DNA of 64,000 nt, taken from positions 16,037,460 through 16,101,459 of the forward strand of contig CAKAKS010000062.1 in the NCBI GenBank assembly GCA_916700875.1, read 5' to 3'. This document shows positions 1 to 14,200 of the stretch, in pieces; positions within the stretch are counted from its first letter, which is position 1; each line of letters opens with the position of its first letter. The position numbers and the translations under genes were made by a program. The notes below the pieces were generated by a model. It searched no databases. It saw only the letters and a program-made list of their open reading frames with translations, and was not told the DNA's origin. Source of the DNA: Sebastes aleutianus (lineage: Eukaryota > Chordata > Actinopteri > Perciformes > Sebastidae).

Positions 1-31
1 AATAGCATTCAAAAAGTATGCTACTATTAAG

Positions 32-751
32 TAAGGCTGCACCATTATGGCCCAAATTATAATAACGGTTATTTTGATCAATATTGAGATCACGATTATT
101 TATCCCGATTATTCATTGATTTTATGACATAATTATGACATTACAACATATTGTCATTGCACTTTCACATTAAAATAAACAGAGCACTGCTTTCACTTCC
201 AAACTGTACAAATTAGGGCTGCACGATGTTGGAAAAAACTTCAATTGCAATATTTTTTTTTCTGCTATATATATTGCAATATGCAAAAATACAGGAATAT
301 TTACCCTATACCTTTTTCCTAGCTACATTTTAAAGTTAAATGCTTCAATCTCGTGCACATTCTAACGTCTTAATTATTCTGGTGTTATTTTTACTGCTTA
401 TTTGCACCAACGAACCAATGCAAATTCTGGCAATAAACAAAGATTCTGATTCTGATTTGAGAGCAAAATTAGCAATATTAAGAGGCTAGATAAACAATTT
501 TATGCTCTCAATTTAATCACAAACACATTGGTTGTATAGATAATATCTACACCCAAAAGTGAAGCCAAAACATCTCGATTACCAGCTGGAGGCTGGCTGT
601 TAGTTTAGGAAGCGCTTGATTTGATATACAGCAGTTTTCTTTGAGCAGAACGCACATTTTAAACGTTAATAATGCGCAAAATCATGTTCATTTAATTGTG
701 GGAAGCCAAAATCGTGATCGCGATCAATATTCGATTAATTGTGCAGCCTTA
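32..751 (+). mobile_element. hAT-like MITE, family A copy 1, with 8-bp target-site duplication
   Basis: The element starts taaggctgc and ends gcagcctta, giving inverted ends. It is flanked by ctattaag (24-31) and ctattagg (752-759), an 8-bp duplication with one mismatch, the size typical of hAT elements. It has no transposase frame. Further copies in the window are at about 4941-5941, 12168-12787 and 13613-14086, with a fragment at 38311-38400. Confidence 0.75.
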
Positions 752-774
752 CTATTAGGCTTGTCAGCATACAG

Positions 775-1085
775 TTTAAAGTTTCCAGGCGGCACTTGTG
801 AACTTTTGTTCCACATTACACGTACTATCTTTTTTTTTGCGTTAGCGGTAAAAATATACAGACTACGACAGAGGCGTCTGGCTCCACACATTATCATCTG
901 GTAAAAACGATCTGGTTTGTTTGTATTTCTATAAACCAATCACATTCATCTTGGGTGGCGCTAAGCACAGGATGCAGCTACGGTCCCCTTGCAAAATAGA
1001 TCGAGCAGATGGCAAAAGAGGGATGGAGGAGAATGCCGGCTTAAATAGGCAGCCAAAGGCAGGCTGATACCCACAGTCTACATCC
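775..1085. repeat. dispersed fish repeat
   Basis: The stretch with ggtaaaaacgatctgg followed by tgggtggcgctaag resembles a common teleost interspersed repeat. Family and exact limits are from recognition only. Confidence 0.4.
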
Positions 1086-1309
1086 GGTGAGTCAGACTAT
1101 TAGAAAATGCATAATTCATTTTCTTCTCGATGACCCCAAACAGCACCTCAGGTATAAAAGGAGAAATGGGAGGGTGAAATGAACACATACATCGGTAGAT
1201 ACCTGGAGGGACGTTTGCAGGGAGGTGACTAATGATGACTAATTCTAATATTTGGGAGTTCAAATGTTCAAAGTTCAAATCTCATAACAGGATACTACTA
1301 ATACTTGTA

Positions 1310-1560
1310 TTGGACAAATTTTAATTTTGACCCGGTGATGGTGCTAGATTTAAAAGTCATCCTGAGGGGAACATGAATGTGTGAACCAAATTTCACAGCA
1401 AACCAGCCAATGGTTGTCGAGATATTTCAATATGAACTGAAAAGTCAATGTCATGGTGGCGCTAGAGGAAACGTCAGGGGTTCAGCAAAGTCAGTAGGAT
1501 ACATCCGCTGGGGAACATGAATGTCTGTACAAAATTGGACCGACATTTCCATTCCTAGAG
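1310..1560. repeat. dispersed repeat with internal duplication
   Basis: The phrase ggggaacatgaatgt recurs at about 1367 and 1512, each followed by a related segment (accaaatttcac, acaaaattggacc). This resembles a common fish repeat. No coding potential. Confidence 0.45.
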
Positions 1561-1683
1561 CCAGGAAACTTTTGGCTTTTAACTGGTTGTAACGCCGCTC
1601 CACTTGAAAAGTTCCAGCTTCTCAATTGTGAGGATTTGCTGCTTTTCTTTGTCTATGTGACGGGACTGTGTTTTGGCAAGAAT

Positions 1684-2015
1684 CCGATAAGCATCATGAT
1701 ACACGATTCAATAAATTGTGATATACTGCAATGCTGTAAGCAAAGTCATATACTGCGATTTTTTTAAATATAATTTTAGGAAAACATAGTATAAAGAACA
1801 CACCACCAAATATTTGTGTTGTTGTTTTTAATGCAATCACAACAGTGGGATCTGCATTGTATTTATCACAATCCCTGTAACATTCAGCACTACTTTATGT
1901 GCAATCTGAACCACTGTCTGCTACAAATCTTTGCATCAAGTGTTTTTGAGAATCGATAAAGTATCACAAAACATAATATCGCGACACTCAAGTGTATCAA
2001 TCTTACACACCTAAT
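1684..2015. repeat. AT-rich MITE-like sequence
   Basis: The ends carry related motifs (aatccgataagcatcatgatac near the left, gagaatcgataaagtatcac near 1949), typical of decayed TIR elements in fish introns. It lies about 170 bp upstream of the first exon in the window. Confidence 0.35.
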
Positions 2016-2184
2016 ATGTGATAGGAAGCTAAATATGTTTGTGTTTTTGCACTGTTGTTGGTCAGGTAAATTCAGTATATCCATCACACAGTATAGAAGG
2101 GTTTGATTACAGGAAACTGCAAATTATGTTTTTTCAAGTTGAAGTCACTCATCATCTTACTCTTTGGGTTTTGATTCTCTACAG

Positions 2185-2299
2185 GCACATGTTGAATGTA
2201 ACCTGGGAACACAATGACTTCTCCTTCAACAGTAACGGTTACCTGGTGAATCCAGCCATGATAATTATCACTCTGGACCGAGAGAGACTGTGGGACAAG
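2185..2299 (+). CDS. grin2c: grin2c exon: end of amino-terminal domain
   Basis: The 115-nt exon starts after tctctacag and ends at aag before gtgagc (2300). Its first base completes a codon from the previous exon; after that it reads HMLNVTWEH, DFSFN, GYLVNP and DRERLWDK. This matches the conserved last part of the GluN2 amino-terminal domain just before the linker to the ligand-binding domain. N-V-T is a potential N-glycosylation site. It ends in phase 0, joining VGTFEMG of the next exon. An open frame continues past 2299 to 2530, but that part is intron. Confidence 0.9.
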
Positions 2300-5200
2300 G
2301 TGAGCTTTTCACAACATGGTGACACATATTTCACTTCAGAAAATCCAGAGTTGTTTGTGTGCACGCTAAATATATTTCTCTGTTATTGTTACGGAATGCA
2401 CAAACACCATTATGTAACTTGTAGAATAAGAAAACAGAAGAGCTGTGTTGCAGTTGCATTGTGTCTTTGTCTGCATGCTAAAGGCAAAGTGATTTCATAC
2501 ATCACTGGTCTCTTTGTAAAGACCAGTTAGAGGAGGCGGAGCTCCGCTGATACCAATAAACTCCTTAATGAAGGATTGTTTCCTGATCACATACACAGCA
2601 CTACATTTCACACACACCTCCGCCACTTACTCCTACCCTCCATCTCTTCAAAAAGATATTAAAAGAAAGCCCACGCACACACATTTATCTGGTAACTTTG
2701 CTGCAGCGTGCCGCCTCATTGACTTGTTTGGAGATTGGAAACATTAATTTAACCACAGGGGGCGCGTGCGATGTGGACATCAGACTGGAGGGAGTTGACT
2801 TCCTCCACTGGTTGATTAGACGGTGTTTAGTTAAACATCACGCTCAAAGTAAACAGCCGCAAGGGTCTCAAAGCTAATTATGTTAGATTTATGTTTTTGG
2901 GTGCTACTTCAGATTCATTTCCAATATATTGTATATAAAACTCTGAGCTAATGGGAAGCTATTTGGTTATGGAAGCAGACAGAAATCATTTAGTGTATGA
3001 ATTAATACAGCAGCTGGTCCAATGATGTAGATATTTGTTAGAAAATAATGTCTGGGCATTGTGGTGTATTTATTTGCAGTCAATGTTATGTCGGTCTGTC
3101 AAATTATTGTGAGATATTATTGCTGATTCAGACGGATCTGAAAAGAGATTGTCATGTAATCTACATTAACAGTTCCTTTGGAATAAACAGAAGAATAACT
3201 GGCAACCACCATTGTTGAACACAGTGCCACTACAGTTACGGTTTTAAAAGGGAATTTCCAGTAAAAAAAAAAAGAGTAGTTTGGTGTGTTTCCTGTTAAC
3301 ACATCCTGCCTTTCAGTAATACAACATTCACTCTCCTCAGTAAACCCAGTTGTCATTCCCAAACTCTGCTGTTTAAACAAAGCCACTCACCATACTGTTG
3401 TTTTTGGCTGACTTTGCCAACTGTTCTCTCCACTGAAGAGCACTGTGATCTTTCAGAAGCTGGATTCACTCAACTGTTCACCTAAATACTGGCCATAGTC
3501 TGGGTTTAGCCTGAGACGAGCATCTTAAACATCAGACAATGTTAATGAAACAATATTCCTTTAGAAAACCTTAGGATTAGGGACGCTAATTACCATTAAC
3601 CGACAAGATTAGTGCTTTGCATGCAGGGGTGCTGTGGTTGAAGTGCCGAACAAGACGCCCAGCTGCAAAGACAACCTGATATACAAACGGGTTAAATCCA
3701 TCATTTACTGCCAGCTGCAGGGCACAGTATGAGCGAATCCACTACTGATGAGGATACTGGAGCTAAATATATGATTCTGCACATGCCTGCGGGTTGCCAA
3801 AAGAGTAATTAGGTCATTTGACCATGTATCAGTCTTCCATACGATCGTTTCATTTTCACTGAAAAAAATTCCATTACATTATTATACATTTATCATAATC
3901 AAATCATCGTTTCTGTTTTCAAAGGTTACTTTTTATTGAATCTTTTCCATGACAAATGTTGATGAAATCATTATTCAATCCATAAAAATATCACAAAAAT
4001 AGTATCACAAGTTCCCAGAGCCCTGAGACAAACCGTTTTGTCCGATCAACAGTCCAAAAGCCAAAGATGTTCAGTTTATAATGATATACGTAAAACATAA
4101 AAAAGCAGCAAACCCAACATTTAAAAAGCTTGAACCACTCATCTAAAAACTAATAATTTCAGGTGTAACTGTGTCTCAAATTTGAAATTTAGGGATTTGG
4201 GGGGCGCTGATGGACTCAAGAGGTGCTGTGTCCGTCTCTCGGTCTACCAATCTTATTCATTTCATATCTATCAGATGAAAAATATGACATTGATTTTTTT
4301 CTGCCAACAATTCTGCACTGCACTTCTGGAGAATGCAGTGCATAAAACAGCATAAACTGTGTGGCATCAACAATTGAGACAATCTTTAATAAATGAATCA
4401 ACTAATAAATGAATGAGCAGATTGCAGAGAGCAGTTAACAAAATACTGATCACCTTCTAAGTAAAACTTTTCCTTCTCCTTTCTGTTGTATTCCTGATGA
4501 GCTGCAGCTTTGTCTTTCACTTTTCTCAGGGGCTCCTGTCCTGCTGTTGGACGACGTACATATTGAAGGGCATTGTTCTCCCCTGCAACACTCTCAGTAG
4601 ATTAGGCAGGTTTCTAACCATCTTAATATCCTCGTCCTCTGTGCCATCAAAGACAAACAGGACAGTTGGCTCTGGAAACACTGTAGAAGTGTCACACGGT
4701 CTCCTCCAACTTTATGAAATGAGTACAGACTCTAAAGGACTGAAATCAAAAATGAATTCAGTGACAGTAAGATGGATTGGATTCATCACTGTCCTATGAA
4801 AAGGTTTACTTATACAGCCAAACAATTTGGTTGACGTTAGTCATGCGATACCAGACAACTGGAGATCTCCGCCTACAGTTTATCTACATGCATGGGGACG
4901 TACGGGGGCGCCATGTGGGGATAACGCAATGTTATTGGTTGATATTAATCGCGATCACGATTTTGGCTTCCCTCAATTAAATGAACATGATCGACTGCAA
5001 TATTGGGGTTTAAAATGCTCCGCTCATAGAAAACTCTGCTGCATAAATCAAGTGCTTCCCAAACTAACAGCTAGAGATGAACAGTCAATCAGCAGCCAAT
5101 CGAAGCAGGACGGTTTTCAGTAGTCTCAAATTTTAGATTGTTTTCAAGTCACACATACATGTGCAGACGCCACATGATGGTTTTACGTTGGCAAACAGTG

Positions 5201-8200
5201 GTAACGCTGTCAGTAACGTAACACACAACATGTCGTCGGTGTGGAAGTTCTTCAACGTGAGTGAAGAAGGCATAAATCTGAAATTTATCACAACTGTAAG
5301 TCCAAAATAAGCCGTGAAGGAACAACCTTAAAACAACCTTGGAACAACTAACTTAATCAGACAGTTATTATGTTGCGACTCGTCTGCCGACAGCACGGAA
5401 CACGTTATGATGCATTCAAGCTCTACTCAGTAAAGATTTGTATTGGGCGATGGTAAATTGTAATACTGTCATGATGCATTCAAATGTAATCTTTTAAAAT
5501 GCAGTTTTTGGCGAGAAACTTGAATAAATCCAGTTGTTTGAAGATGTTTTCACAGCAATATAAAATAGATATTAGAGAGGGAACACTTGGTCTAAGCAGC
5601 TTATAATATATAATTAGAACTACTAATGCCAAGATTGTTTTAATCAAAAGAAAATATTAAAAAAAAAAATACAATAATTTATTTCCTAATCATTTGATTT
5701 TTTTTTGCAAATAACCATTATTAGATGACATTAGGAGAACATAAGGAGAACATTTAGAAAAGTCAACAGTTGGAATGTAACACAACATGGAAATGAAAGC
5801 AGCACACTGTTTATTTAAATGTAAAAATTGCGATAAAAATATTTTGTCGTCATACGATGAATAATTCTGATGAATAATTGTCTTCTAAATATTGATAAAA
5901 ATAATCATAATTATCATTTTGGCCATAATCATGCAACCCTAATAGAAGTCTATGAGAAAATGACCCTACTTCTCACTTGATTTATTACCTCAGTAAACAT
6001 TGTAAACACGAGTTTATCGTCTCAATCGCTAGTTTCAAGTCTTCTTCAATACAGCATGATGTTCATTCAGTAAATTATGGACCCATTTAGAGTCAAATAG
6101 ACCATAAAGCAGGGGATGCTTTAGGGCGTGGCTACCTTGTGATTGACAGGTCGCTACCACGGCGTTGTCCGGCCTTGGAGTTGTCCGTGTTTTCATTTTA
6201 CAACTTTAACCCTTTCACAGTGTGTTTTTCATGAAAGTTAATTATAAAAGCTTTGGTAAAATATCGTATTCAGCGTTCAGTTATGTTTAGTTCCACCCTC
6301 TCGTGTTACTTCTGTTGCAAAAAAACAACATGGCGATGACTTAATACCAAAATGTCGACGGTCAAAATGCCGAACTCGAGGCTTCAAAACTATGGTACAC
6401 AAACTATGTCCACGTCTTATATACAGTTTATGGTTCAATCAGAAACACATTTCATTACTGACAGACTGCTACTACTACTACTACTGAGAGACTTGAGTTG
6501 GGATCTGAACCCAGAGTTGAAGGTAAATGTGTCCTCTCATTCACCCTGACTCCAGCACTCATTTCCACCATGCTGACCTTTACATAAACCTTTTTTGGGA
6601 GGAAAAAAACATTTTTCTCACTCCTTCAGAGCACAACATTGTCCTCATTCCAGAAAAAAAAATTCGGTGTCAGGTGATACTTTTTCTGTGCTTAACTTTC
6701 TGTTGCCTCTGGCGTCTTTTCTCTGAGAGCTGAAAATCAATTCCATCTTTTGATTGCCTTTTTGCCAGCCTTCTTATTGTTCACGTTTACAGGGCAGCCT
6801 CTCCTGTTACGTTCATATACTCTATCACCTATGTATAACCAGCCTCAGCCTGACACTCTATAGACCTATACCTCGCATTACACTCCTCACCTTTTGTATT
6901 TATTAAACTTAAATCACCTCAACGCTCTTATCTAATGCAGTTGCTGTAATTTGCTACTTCCCGAGAGTCATTATTCAGCCGGTTCTCCGACTTCCTCCTG
7001 GATCTAAAAGTCAAGGTAACTTGGGAAGACGGAGGCAGAGCATGACAAAAGAGAGTTACGACAGAGAGAAGGAGACCAGGAGGAGGATGGGGAGCGTTCC
7101 TGTCATTGCTGTTATCTGGCAGGGTGATATGCGGGACTGAAAAGCTGCTGTTTTCTGGCTGTATATCTGTGACACGCATAAACCCTGAAATTACAGTCTC
7201 GCCGGTTGGTTTGTAAGCCAACAAAAAAAATCTAATTGAAGTATTTTCCCAATGGATTTTTTTGTAACATACTTTGCTACTGGAGTGACAGTCATTGTAT
7301 ATTTAATTTTCCAAACAGATCATTTGAATAATGTTTTCCTCTTCCTGTCATGACATCACTTTTTAATGTGCTGCGTAAAGCGAGACAAGATTTTTGGGGG
7401 GTGTTTTTTTTCAAAATGAATGAACAATGAAGATGTTCACAGTCTGAGCAGCCGCAGGGACATGAAGCTTTTCATCTCAGTATATTTTCCTGGAATTTGA
7501 AATTCTGATTGACTTGACTAAAAGCCCATGAGTGGAGCGATAGTGGGATCAATATGACTGGCAGGAGAGAGGAACAACTGAAAAGTCCAGAGAGAATTGG
7601 GATATTTGCACTCCCCCTCCTTCCCTCTCTCCACCCCCACCACTTTGAGTTTTTTCATTTCATTGTGACAAGCTGTACTGACTGGTGTGATCAGACAGGA
7701 TTGTCCCCCTTCCTGCATAAACAGCAGAGATTATGTGGGAGATAAAACATTTTGTCCAGAGTACTGACACTTTTTTTAGCCCTCCAGGAAAGAAGGTTTG
7801 TGAAATAAACAGACCAAGGTTTAAATGTTAGTCTGCTCACATTTGCACCATCGACCTCACCACCAGAAGTAAATTCTGAGTGTAATCGATCCATCTACAG
7901 AAAAGGAGATAAAGAGGCAGAAACTGCTCTTCTCATCTCTTATTCCTCCCCTGTATAACTGGGACACAACCATTCCCACATGGTAAACTGTGCAGATTGA
8001 GCTTCCTGTCAAGACTATAGGTTATTTTATGGGACTGATCTGATACAGATTTATTGATTTATTAGAAGGGAAAAATATTTATATTCTACAGATGATTTTG
8101 GAAGAGATTTATTGTATTCTCAGTAACTGGAAATAAGCTAAAGTACAGCAGGTCTTTTAGAGTATAGGGACGATAGATTCAACCTGGTCTTACAGGAAGG

Positions 8201-11200
8201 TGTATAAATAGCACGACATTACAAGGTGATTAAACGTGTCATGAGGACACATTTTAGGCTTTTCAAGCGTCATGTTAAGGAAACAAAACCATTTAGGATT
8301 AGGAAAAATGTCATGGTTGGGCTTAAAATAAGTACTTAAACTAAGCAAACTACGTACGGAAACAACGTAACAAAAGTATCACAAAAAAACACGTGACAAA
8401 TGTCACTAACTTACAAAACAAAACTTCGGTCTCGAACATCAGTCTCCTGGTTAAAAGTCGTGTGTTTGTATAACCCATCCACTTCCCACCACCGACCCAC
8501 CCGCCCGCCGTAAATGATCTTTCTCACTTTTTATTCTACGTCACTAGCTCTGATCGTAGCATATTTACGTGGAGCATTTACATTGGAGTCGGTACAGATT
8601 ACTAGACAAATGACACAAACGTAAAAAAGGCGTTCTTATTGCATGCTAGATACCTTGCGCATTATAGTGGCATTCATACACCATTTCGTGCGAATGGGCT
8701 GACAGATTACAATAAGTCACTTTTGTCACTTTACAATACATTTCTTTGACCTACTTGGGTTCAGGTTTCTGCCTGAATTATAAATTAATAGATACATTTA
8801 AAAAGAATGTACAGTATGTGGACGCCCCATGCCATTATTTTGTGTACTTTGGGAGCTCTTTCCATTGTTTGGTTCGAGGCCTTTACTTCCAATTAAGAGG
8901 AATCTTAATCTATAGATTGAATGATATTTTGACAGTTTGCTTCAGCTACAGTTTGGTGAAGACCCTTTCCTGTTTCAACCATGCAAAGCCAGGTCCCTAC
9001 ATAAATGTTTTTCCAAATTTGATATGGAAGACTTCGATTCTGACCTGAACCCCATTCAACACTCTTTAGGATGAACTGAAACACAGACCAGCATCCAGAC
9101 CTCAACATCAGCCTCACTAACACTCTCCTGCTGAATGAGAGCAAATCTCTGTAGCCAGGTTCCACAACCTTGTGAAAAGCCTTCCTAGAAGAGTGGAGGC
9201 TGTTATAACAGCAGACTAATGCCAATGGTTTAAGAATAACATGTTCAACAAGCACATACAGGTGTCATGATGGGTCTCGTATCAATAGATGTGTTTCCAT
9301 TCAATTGTCAAGTGAACTATTGAAATGTCTCAAAAAAGAAAATGTGAATTAGGCGCGTTTCCATCAACTGGTTTGGAGCGAATAAACAGAAGTTGGCGCA
9401 ATAGGCTACGCATGGCTGTAATCCTCCAGTAAAGTAGAGGTTGGCCATCTAACCATCTACGAGAGAAAAATAAAGAGAGGTCTTCAGGAATTAGTTTGCA
9501 AATGTGTTTCCATATACTATTTAGTGCATCAGGTTTTATTTTGTAAAGGCAAAAACCACCTCAAATGAGCGTTAAAACCTTTCCTTGAGACTCCAAACAT
9601 GACTTTCATTAATCGTATGTGGTCTTAAAGTATGTGCAATAAATAAAGCAGGAAAAGAAAAGTTGAAAATAGAAAATTCAAACTAAAGTGGACGTAAAAA
9701 TAAAGCAATTACACGCCTTTACTGGAAACAAATATGTTAATTTTGTTTAGTTTTATTTCCACCGTAAAATGAATAATCAATTACATTATGTTAATGTATA
9801 ATTAATTTATTATGTTTTTATTCATAGTTGATTATTCAATTATTTTTGTTAATTACTGCCTTGTAAATGGAAATCCCTGACTATTTTTTTATGGATAATT
9901 AATCTTAGAAATATCATTTCAGCCTTTACTAGTTACAGCGTCTGGCCTCTGCAAAGCATGTGATAAAACTCTTTAAATAAAATGCAGTTAAGTGATACTC
10001 ATATCAAATCATCAGAACTGTGGAGTGTTTTGATGATAAATCACTTCAATCTAATCATCCCCTTGCAACATGACAACATGTTAAAAACCGACCGTAGCTC
10101 CTTCTCATTACTGTGTCTGGATGCTTGGCAGCCAAAGCAGCATTTAATAGCCCCATCTGATTCAGCGTTAAGTTAACAATTGGTGGGATGAGTTGGTGTT
10201 TTAGCTAATTGGAGTTCAATTGGTCCTCTGCGACCTTTATTCCTTCATTTCCCAGCATGATTGAAACAGTGAGAGTCAGAGGGGCACATTTGTGGAACAT
10301 GGTCCTAAACAGGTCACGGCTTCTTCAAATAAATGTTTAATTTCAGATCTTGATTATGTATTCGGCTTGCTTGAACGCTCATTTCCCCACAACATCCAAT
10401 TTAATTAGCTAACTGGTAATATAGCAGAGGGTGGAATTGCTTTTGTTGCATGAGATGTGTAATTGCGCTCTCTACATCCCCAGTCACCCAAAAATCAATT
10501 TCCTCTAAACTGTGTATGAACTAAAACCCTCCTCGCTGCACCCGGTCCAGATGCACAAATCACAAGGATGTGCGATAACAAGGTATAGAGTTAGAGAATT
10601 GGGAACAACTGTATTAAGATTTGAGGTTGAGATAGACCGTGTTATGCAGTTGTGTCCTCACTGTGTGTTTCATTGGAGATATATGAGAGGCAATATGGCC
10701 GTATGGTAACCATCTGGCACAGAGATTTTTCACTGGCTCGCGTTGATTCACCCATTCTCTCTCAACGCCTTCAGGTGGGGACGTTCGAGATGGGGATCCT
10801 GCAGATGAGATACCCCGTGTGGCCGCGGTACGGCTCCTACCTTGAGCCGGTGTCCGATTACAGGCATCTGACGGTGGCCACGCTGGAGGAGAGGCCCTTC
10901 GTCATTGTGGAGGCAGTGGACCCCCAGACTGGAACATGTGTCAGCAACACCGTACCCTGCCGACGACAGTCCAACAAGACGGAGACGTAAGTGATGCTGC
11001 TGCTCAACAACACTGAATAGTCTCATATCAAGATAACAAGCAAGAAGAGCACATAGACATTCAGAACTTAAAGGGTCAGTTCACCTAAAATTAGGGGTTT
11101 TTTTGGTAGCATTTTATCAAATCAACTTCAATCCGCTTATTGAACTGAATAATTGTGTGTTCCCATCAAATGTGATTAGGTTAAGCTGACGAACTGTAAA

Positions 11201-14200
11201 CTACATGTAGAATTACCGCCTCAATGGGAACCAATCAAGTTGCAGTTTACATCCATGTCTGTCCAAAATGTCATCGCTACATCACTTTATCCATTGAGAC
11301 ATTAGTGTGAAATTGTCATAGTTAGCATACTGTATACATTTTTGAGTTATAGCCAAAAATGTGTTTTGTGAGGTTACAGTGACCTCTGACCACCAAATCA
11401 TAATCAGTTCTTCCTTGAGTACAAGTGGACGTTTGTGCCAAATTTGAAGAAATTCCCTCCAGGCGTTCCTGAGATATCGCTTTCACAAGAATGGTACGTA
11501 CGGACAGACAACCCGAAAACATAATGGGTCCGGCCACAACTGTCATCAGCACGCAAGCATAAAAACAGCTGTAGTCTAATTACTTTGATTATTTTTGAGA
11601 AGATATTTGCTCCAAATACTGGAGGTCCTGATTAGGGATCAACTGATTATCGGCCTGGCCAATTGACGTACTGTATGTAACGCGGACCTTCCACGTTGGA
11701 CCCGTTCTTATGAGTCAGCCGTCACTCTGTTTGTTACTGTTAGTAGAGAATCCAGTCTGTTGTTAACACACTTCACTGATGAACCAGAGAATTGTAGAAT
11801 AACATTGGGCAAAAAAACTGGGGCAACACTGACAAATGATCCCTGGAATGAATCCCAAAAATAAAAAGCTGCTACCTGAGTGTTTTTTACCCTGCTAATA
11901 AAATGAGCAAGAGGAGATTTAATAAAACATCTGTCATCCTTGGATCTTAGATAGTCTTTTTTGTCCCATGGAGGGAAAGCAATTTCAGGAATTTTATCGA
12001 CCTAGAACCAGATTTTGGTTCAAAACCAAACCATACGCTCGATTGGAGAAAATGCATGTTTAATCGGAACGACAGAACTTTGAAGATCCCAAAGTCATTG
12101 AATATATATCAGATATGTCAGACTGAAATTAGGGGAAATGTATATAAAAGACAAGTCACCTAAAATATAGGGCTGCACGATTATGGCCAAAATGATAATC
12201 ACGATTATTTTGATCAATATTGATATCACGATTATTCATTGATTTTAGCCACAACATATTTTATTGCATTTTCACATTAAAATAAACAGAGCACTGTTTT
12301 GACTTCCACGCTGTGCTCATTCCTGCTAATGTACAAATTACGGCTGCACAATGTTGGAAAAAACTGACATTGCAATATGAAAAAATACAGGAATATTTAC
12401 GCTAGATTATTAGCTACATTTAGAGTATTATGCTTCAATCTGGTGCACTTTGACAGCAAAATTAGCAACGATAAGAGCTGGATCTTCAATTTTATGCTCT
12501 TAATTTAATCATAAACACATTAGTTGTATAGATCATTTCTATACCCTAAAGTGAAACATTCTGCTCATAGAAAATGCTGCTGCATATCAAATCAAGCGCA
12601 TCCTAAACTGACAGCCACCAGCCGGTGATCGAGATGTTTTGGCTTCACTTTTGGGTATAGAGATTATCTATACAACCAATGTGTTTGTTTTTTTTAGAAC
12701 GTCAATATCGCAGGTGATCATGTTCATGTTATTGTGGGAAGCCAAAATTGTGATCACGATTAATATTCAATTTATTATGCAGCCCTACAAGATAGTGATG
12801 CCCTACTGCATCACTATCATCAAATAATTTGATGTAACCAAACCATCTTAAGTCAAAGACACCATATCCTGCAAACCCATGTTATATCAGTGTACAGTCC
12901 CACATGCACTCTCACATGTTAACATGCCATCTTAATTGATTTGGTATCTAACTTGAGAGCACCATTAGGTTTGAGATTAAGAGGCTCTTCCCCTGCCATT
13001 AGCCCAGGCATGACTTCTTATCACTCAATGAGGTGAGATACTCATTAGGCTGCTTGGCCAGAGTGTAATATCCCAGGGATCACCCTGTGACCCAATCAGG
13101 GAAATATATGTGCTGCATGGTGGGGTATCAATTAGATGGGACGATTAGGCCATGTCATCAATCCTGAACACCTAGAGACTGATATTGGTGTTCATTAGTG
13201 GGGGAGAGGAGCGCCGGCCATTATCCATTACTGACAATAGTGTTAACGAGATGAGGGGGAACGCAAGATGAGGATCGCGTCCCTTCAGTGTTATGGAGGA
13301 CTGTAGTGCTTTATCGCTCATGCTGACTAAATCATCCTGCCAGTATAAGAAGTGCATAACTCCCCTTGTTGGACAATTGCACATTTTCATAGAGCGGCAA
13401 AAAAAAAAAAACATAGGCAGAAGCAGATAAAGTCAATAAGAAGTTCAATGAAGCAATCTGCACTTTGGTCAGCGGAAGGAGAAACATTGACCAATGAAGG
13501 GTGAAGAGGTAAATGCTTCTCCACACTTTCAACAGTCAAAGTGAAGATAGAGAACATTGTGAGACTATAGGGCTGCATCTAGAGATTACATGCATTAATT
13601 ATCAATCTATGGTAGCGCTGCATTATTAATTGAATATTAATCACGTTCACAGTGTTGGTTTCCCACCATTAAATGAACATGATCATCTGATCTCTGCTCA
13701 TAGAAAACATTCCACCCCATATCAAATCAAGCGCACCCTGCAGCGGCAAACTGTAAATTTCTTGAATGTTGCGGCTGCAGTCCAGAGTAGAAGAGTAATA
13801 TTACCCGTTTTGCCCGTCTGCTCTCTGTTATGTAACTGAGAGCAGACGGGCAAAACAAAAATATACTGAATTCAGGTGAAGAACTTTATTTTGTTTTATT
13901 TTGATTGCGGAGATTTGTACATTAGCAGGAACGTAGCACAACATGAAAGTGAAAGCAGTGCTCCGTTTATTTAAATGGGAAAGTGCAATAAAACTATTAT
14001 GTACATAAAATCTATGAATAATTGTGACCTCAATATTGATAAAAAATAATTGTGATTATCATTTTGGCCATAACCGTGCAACCCTAATATGTGGATTGTT
14101 TTTATGATTATCTGATTATTTATTTATTCTGTAAAATGACAGAAAATAGTGACAATGCCCATTATAACCTCCCAAAGTGACGTTTTTAAATTGCTTATTC

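Larger units (their letters stand above)
1..2184 (+). other. grin2c intron, 3' part, repeat-filled
   Basis: I see no coding exon left of 2185. The stretch holds a complete hAT-like MITE (32-751), a second dispersed repeat (about 775-1085), a third (about 1310-1560) and an AT-rich MITE-like piece (about 1684-2015). The acceptor polypyrimidine tract and AG at 2183-2184 end it. The upstream amino-terminal-domain exons must lie beyond the left edge. Confidence 0.7.
2300..10774 (+). other. grin2c intron, 8.5 kb
   Basis: The intron has donor gtgagc and acceptor cgccttcag. It holds MITE fragments (3840-4175), hAT family A copy 2 with an insertion (4941-5941), dispersed repeats (about 5945-6420 and 8175-8620) and a Tc1 transposase relic (8800-9265). 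In 2530-3830, 6425-8170 and 9560-10770 I see only AT-rich DNA with chance short frames. Confidence 0.8.

Noticed and set aside
2300..2530. Extension of the open frame past the first exon
   Set aside because: A donor gtgagc at 2300 and phase agreement with the exon at 10775 show this is intron.
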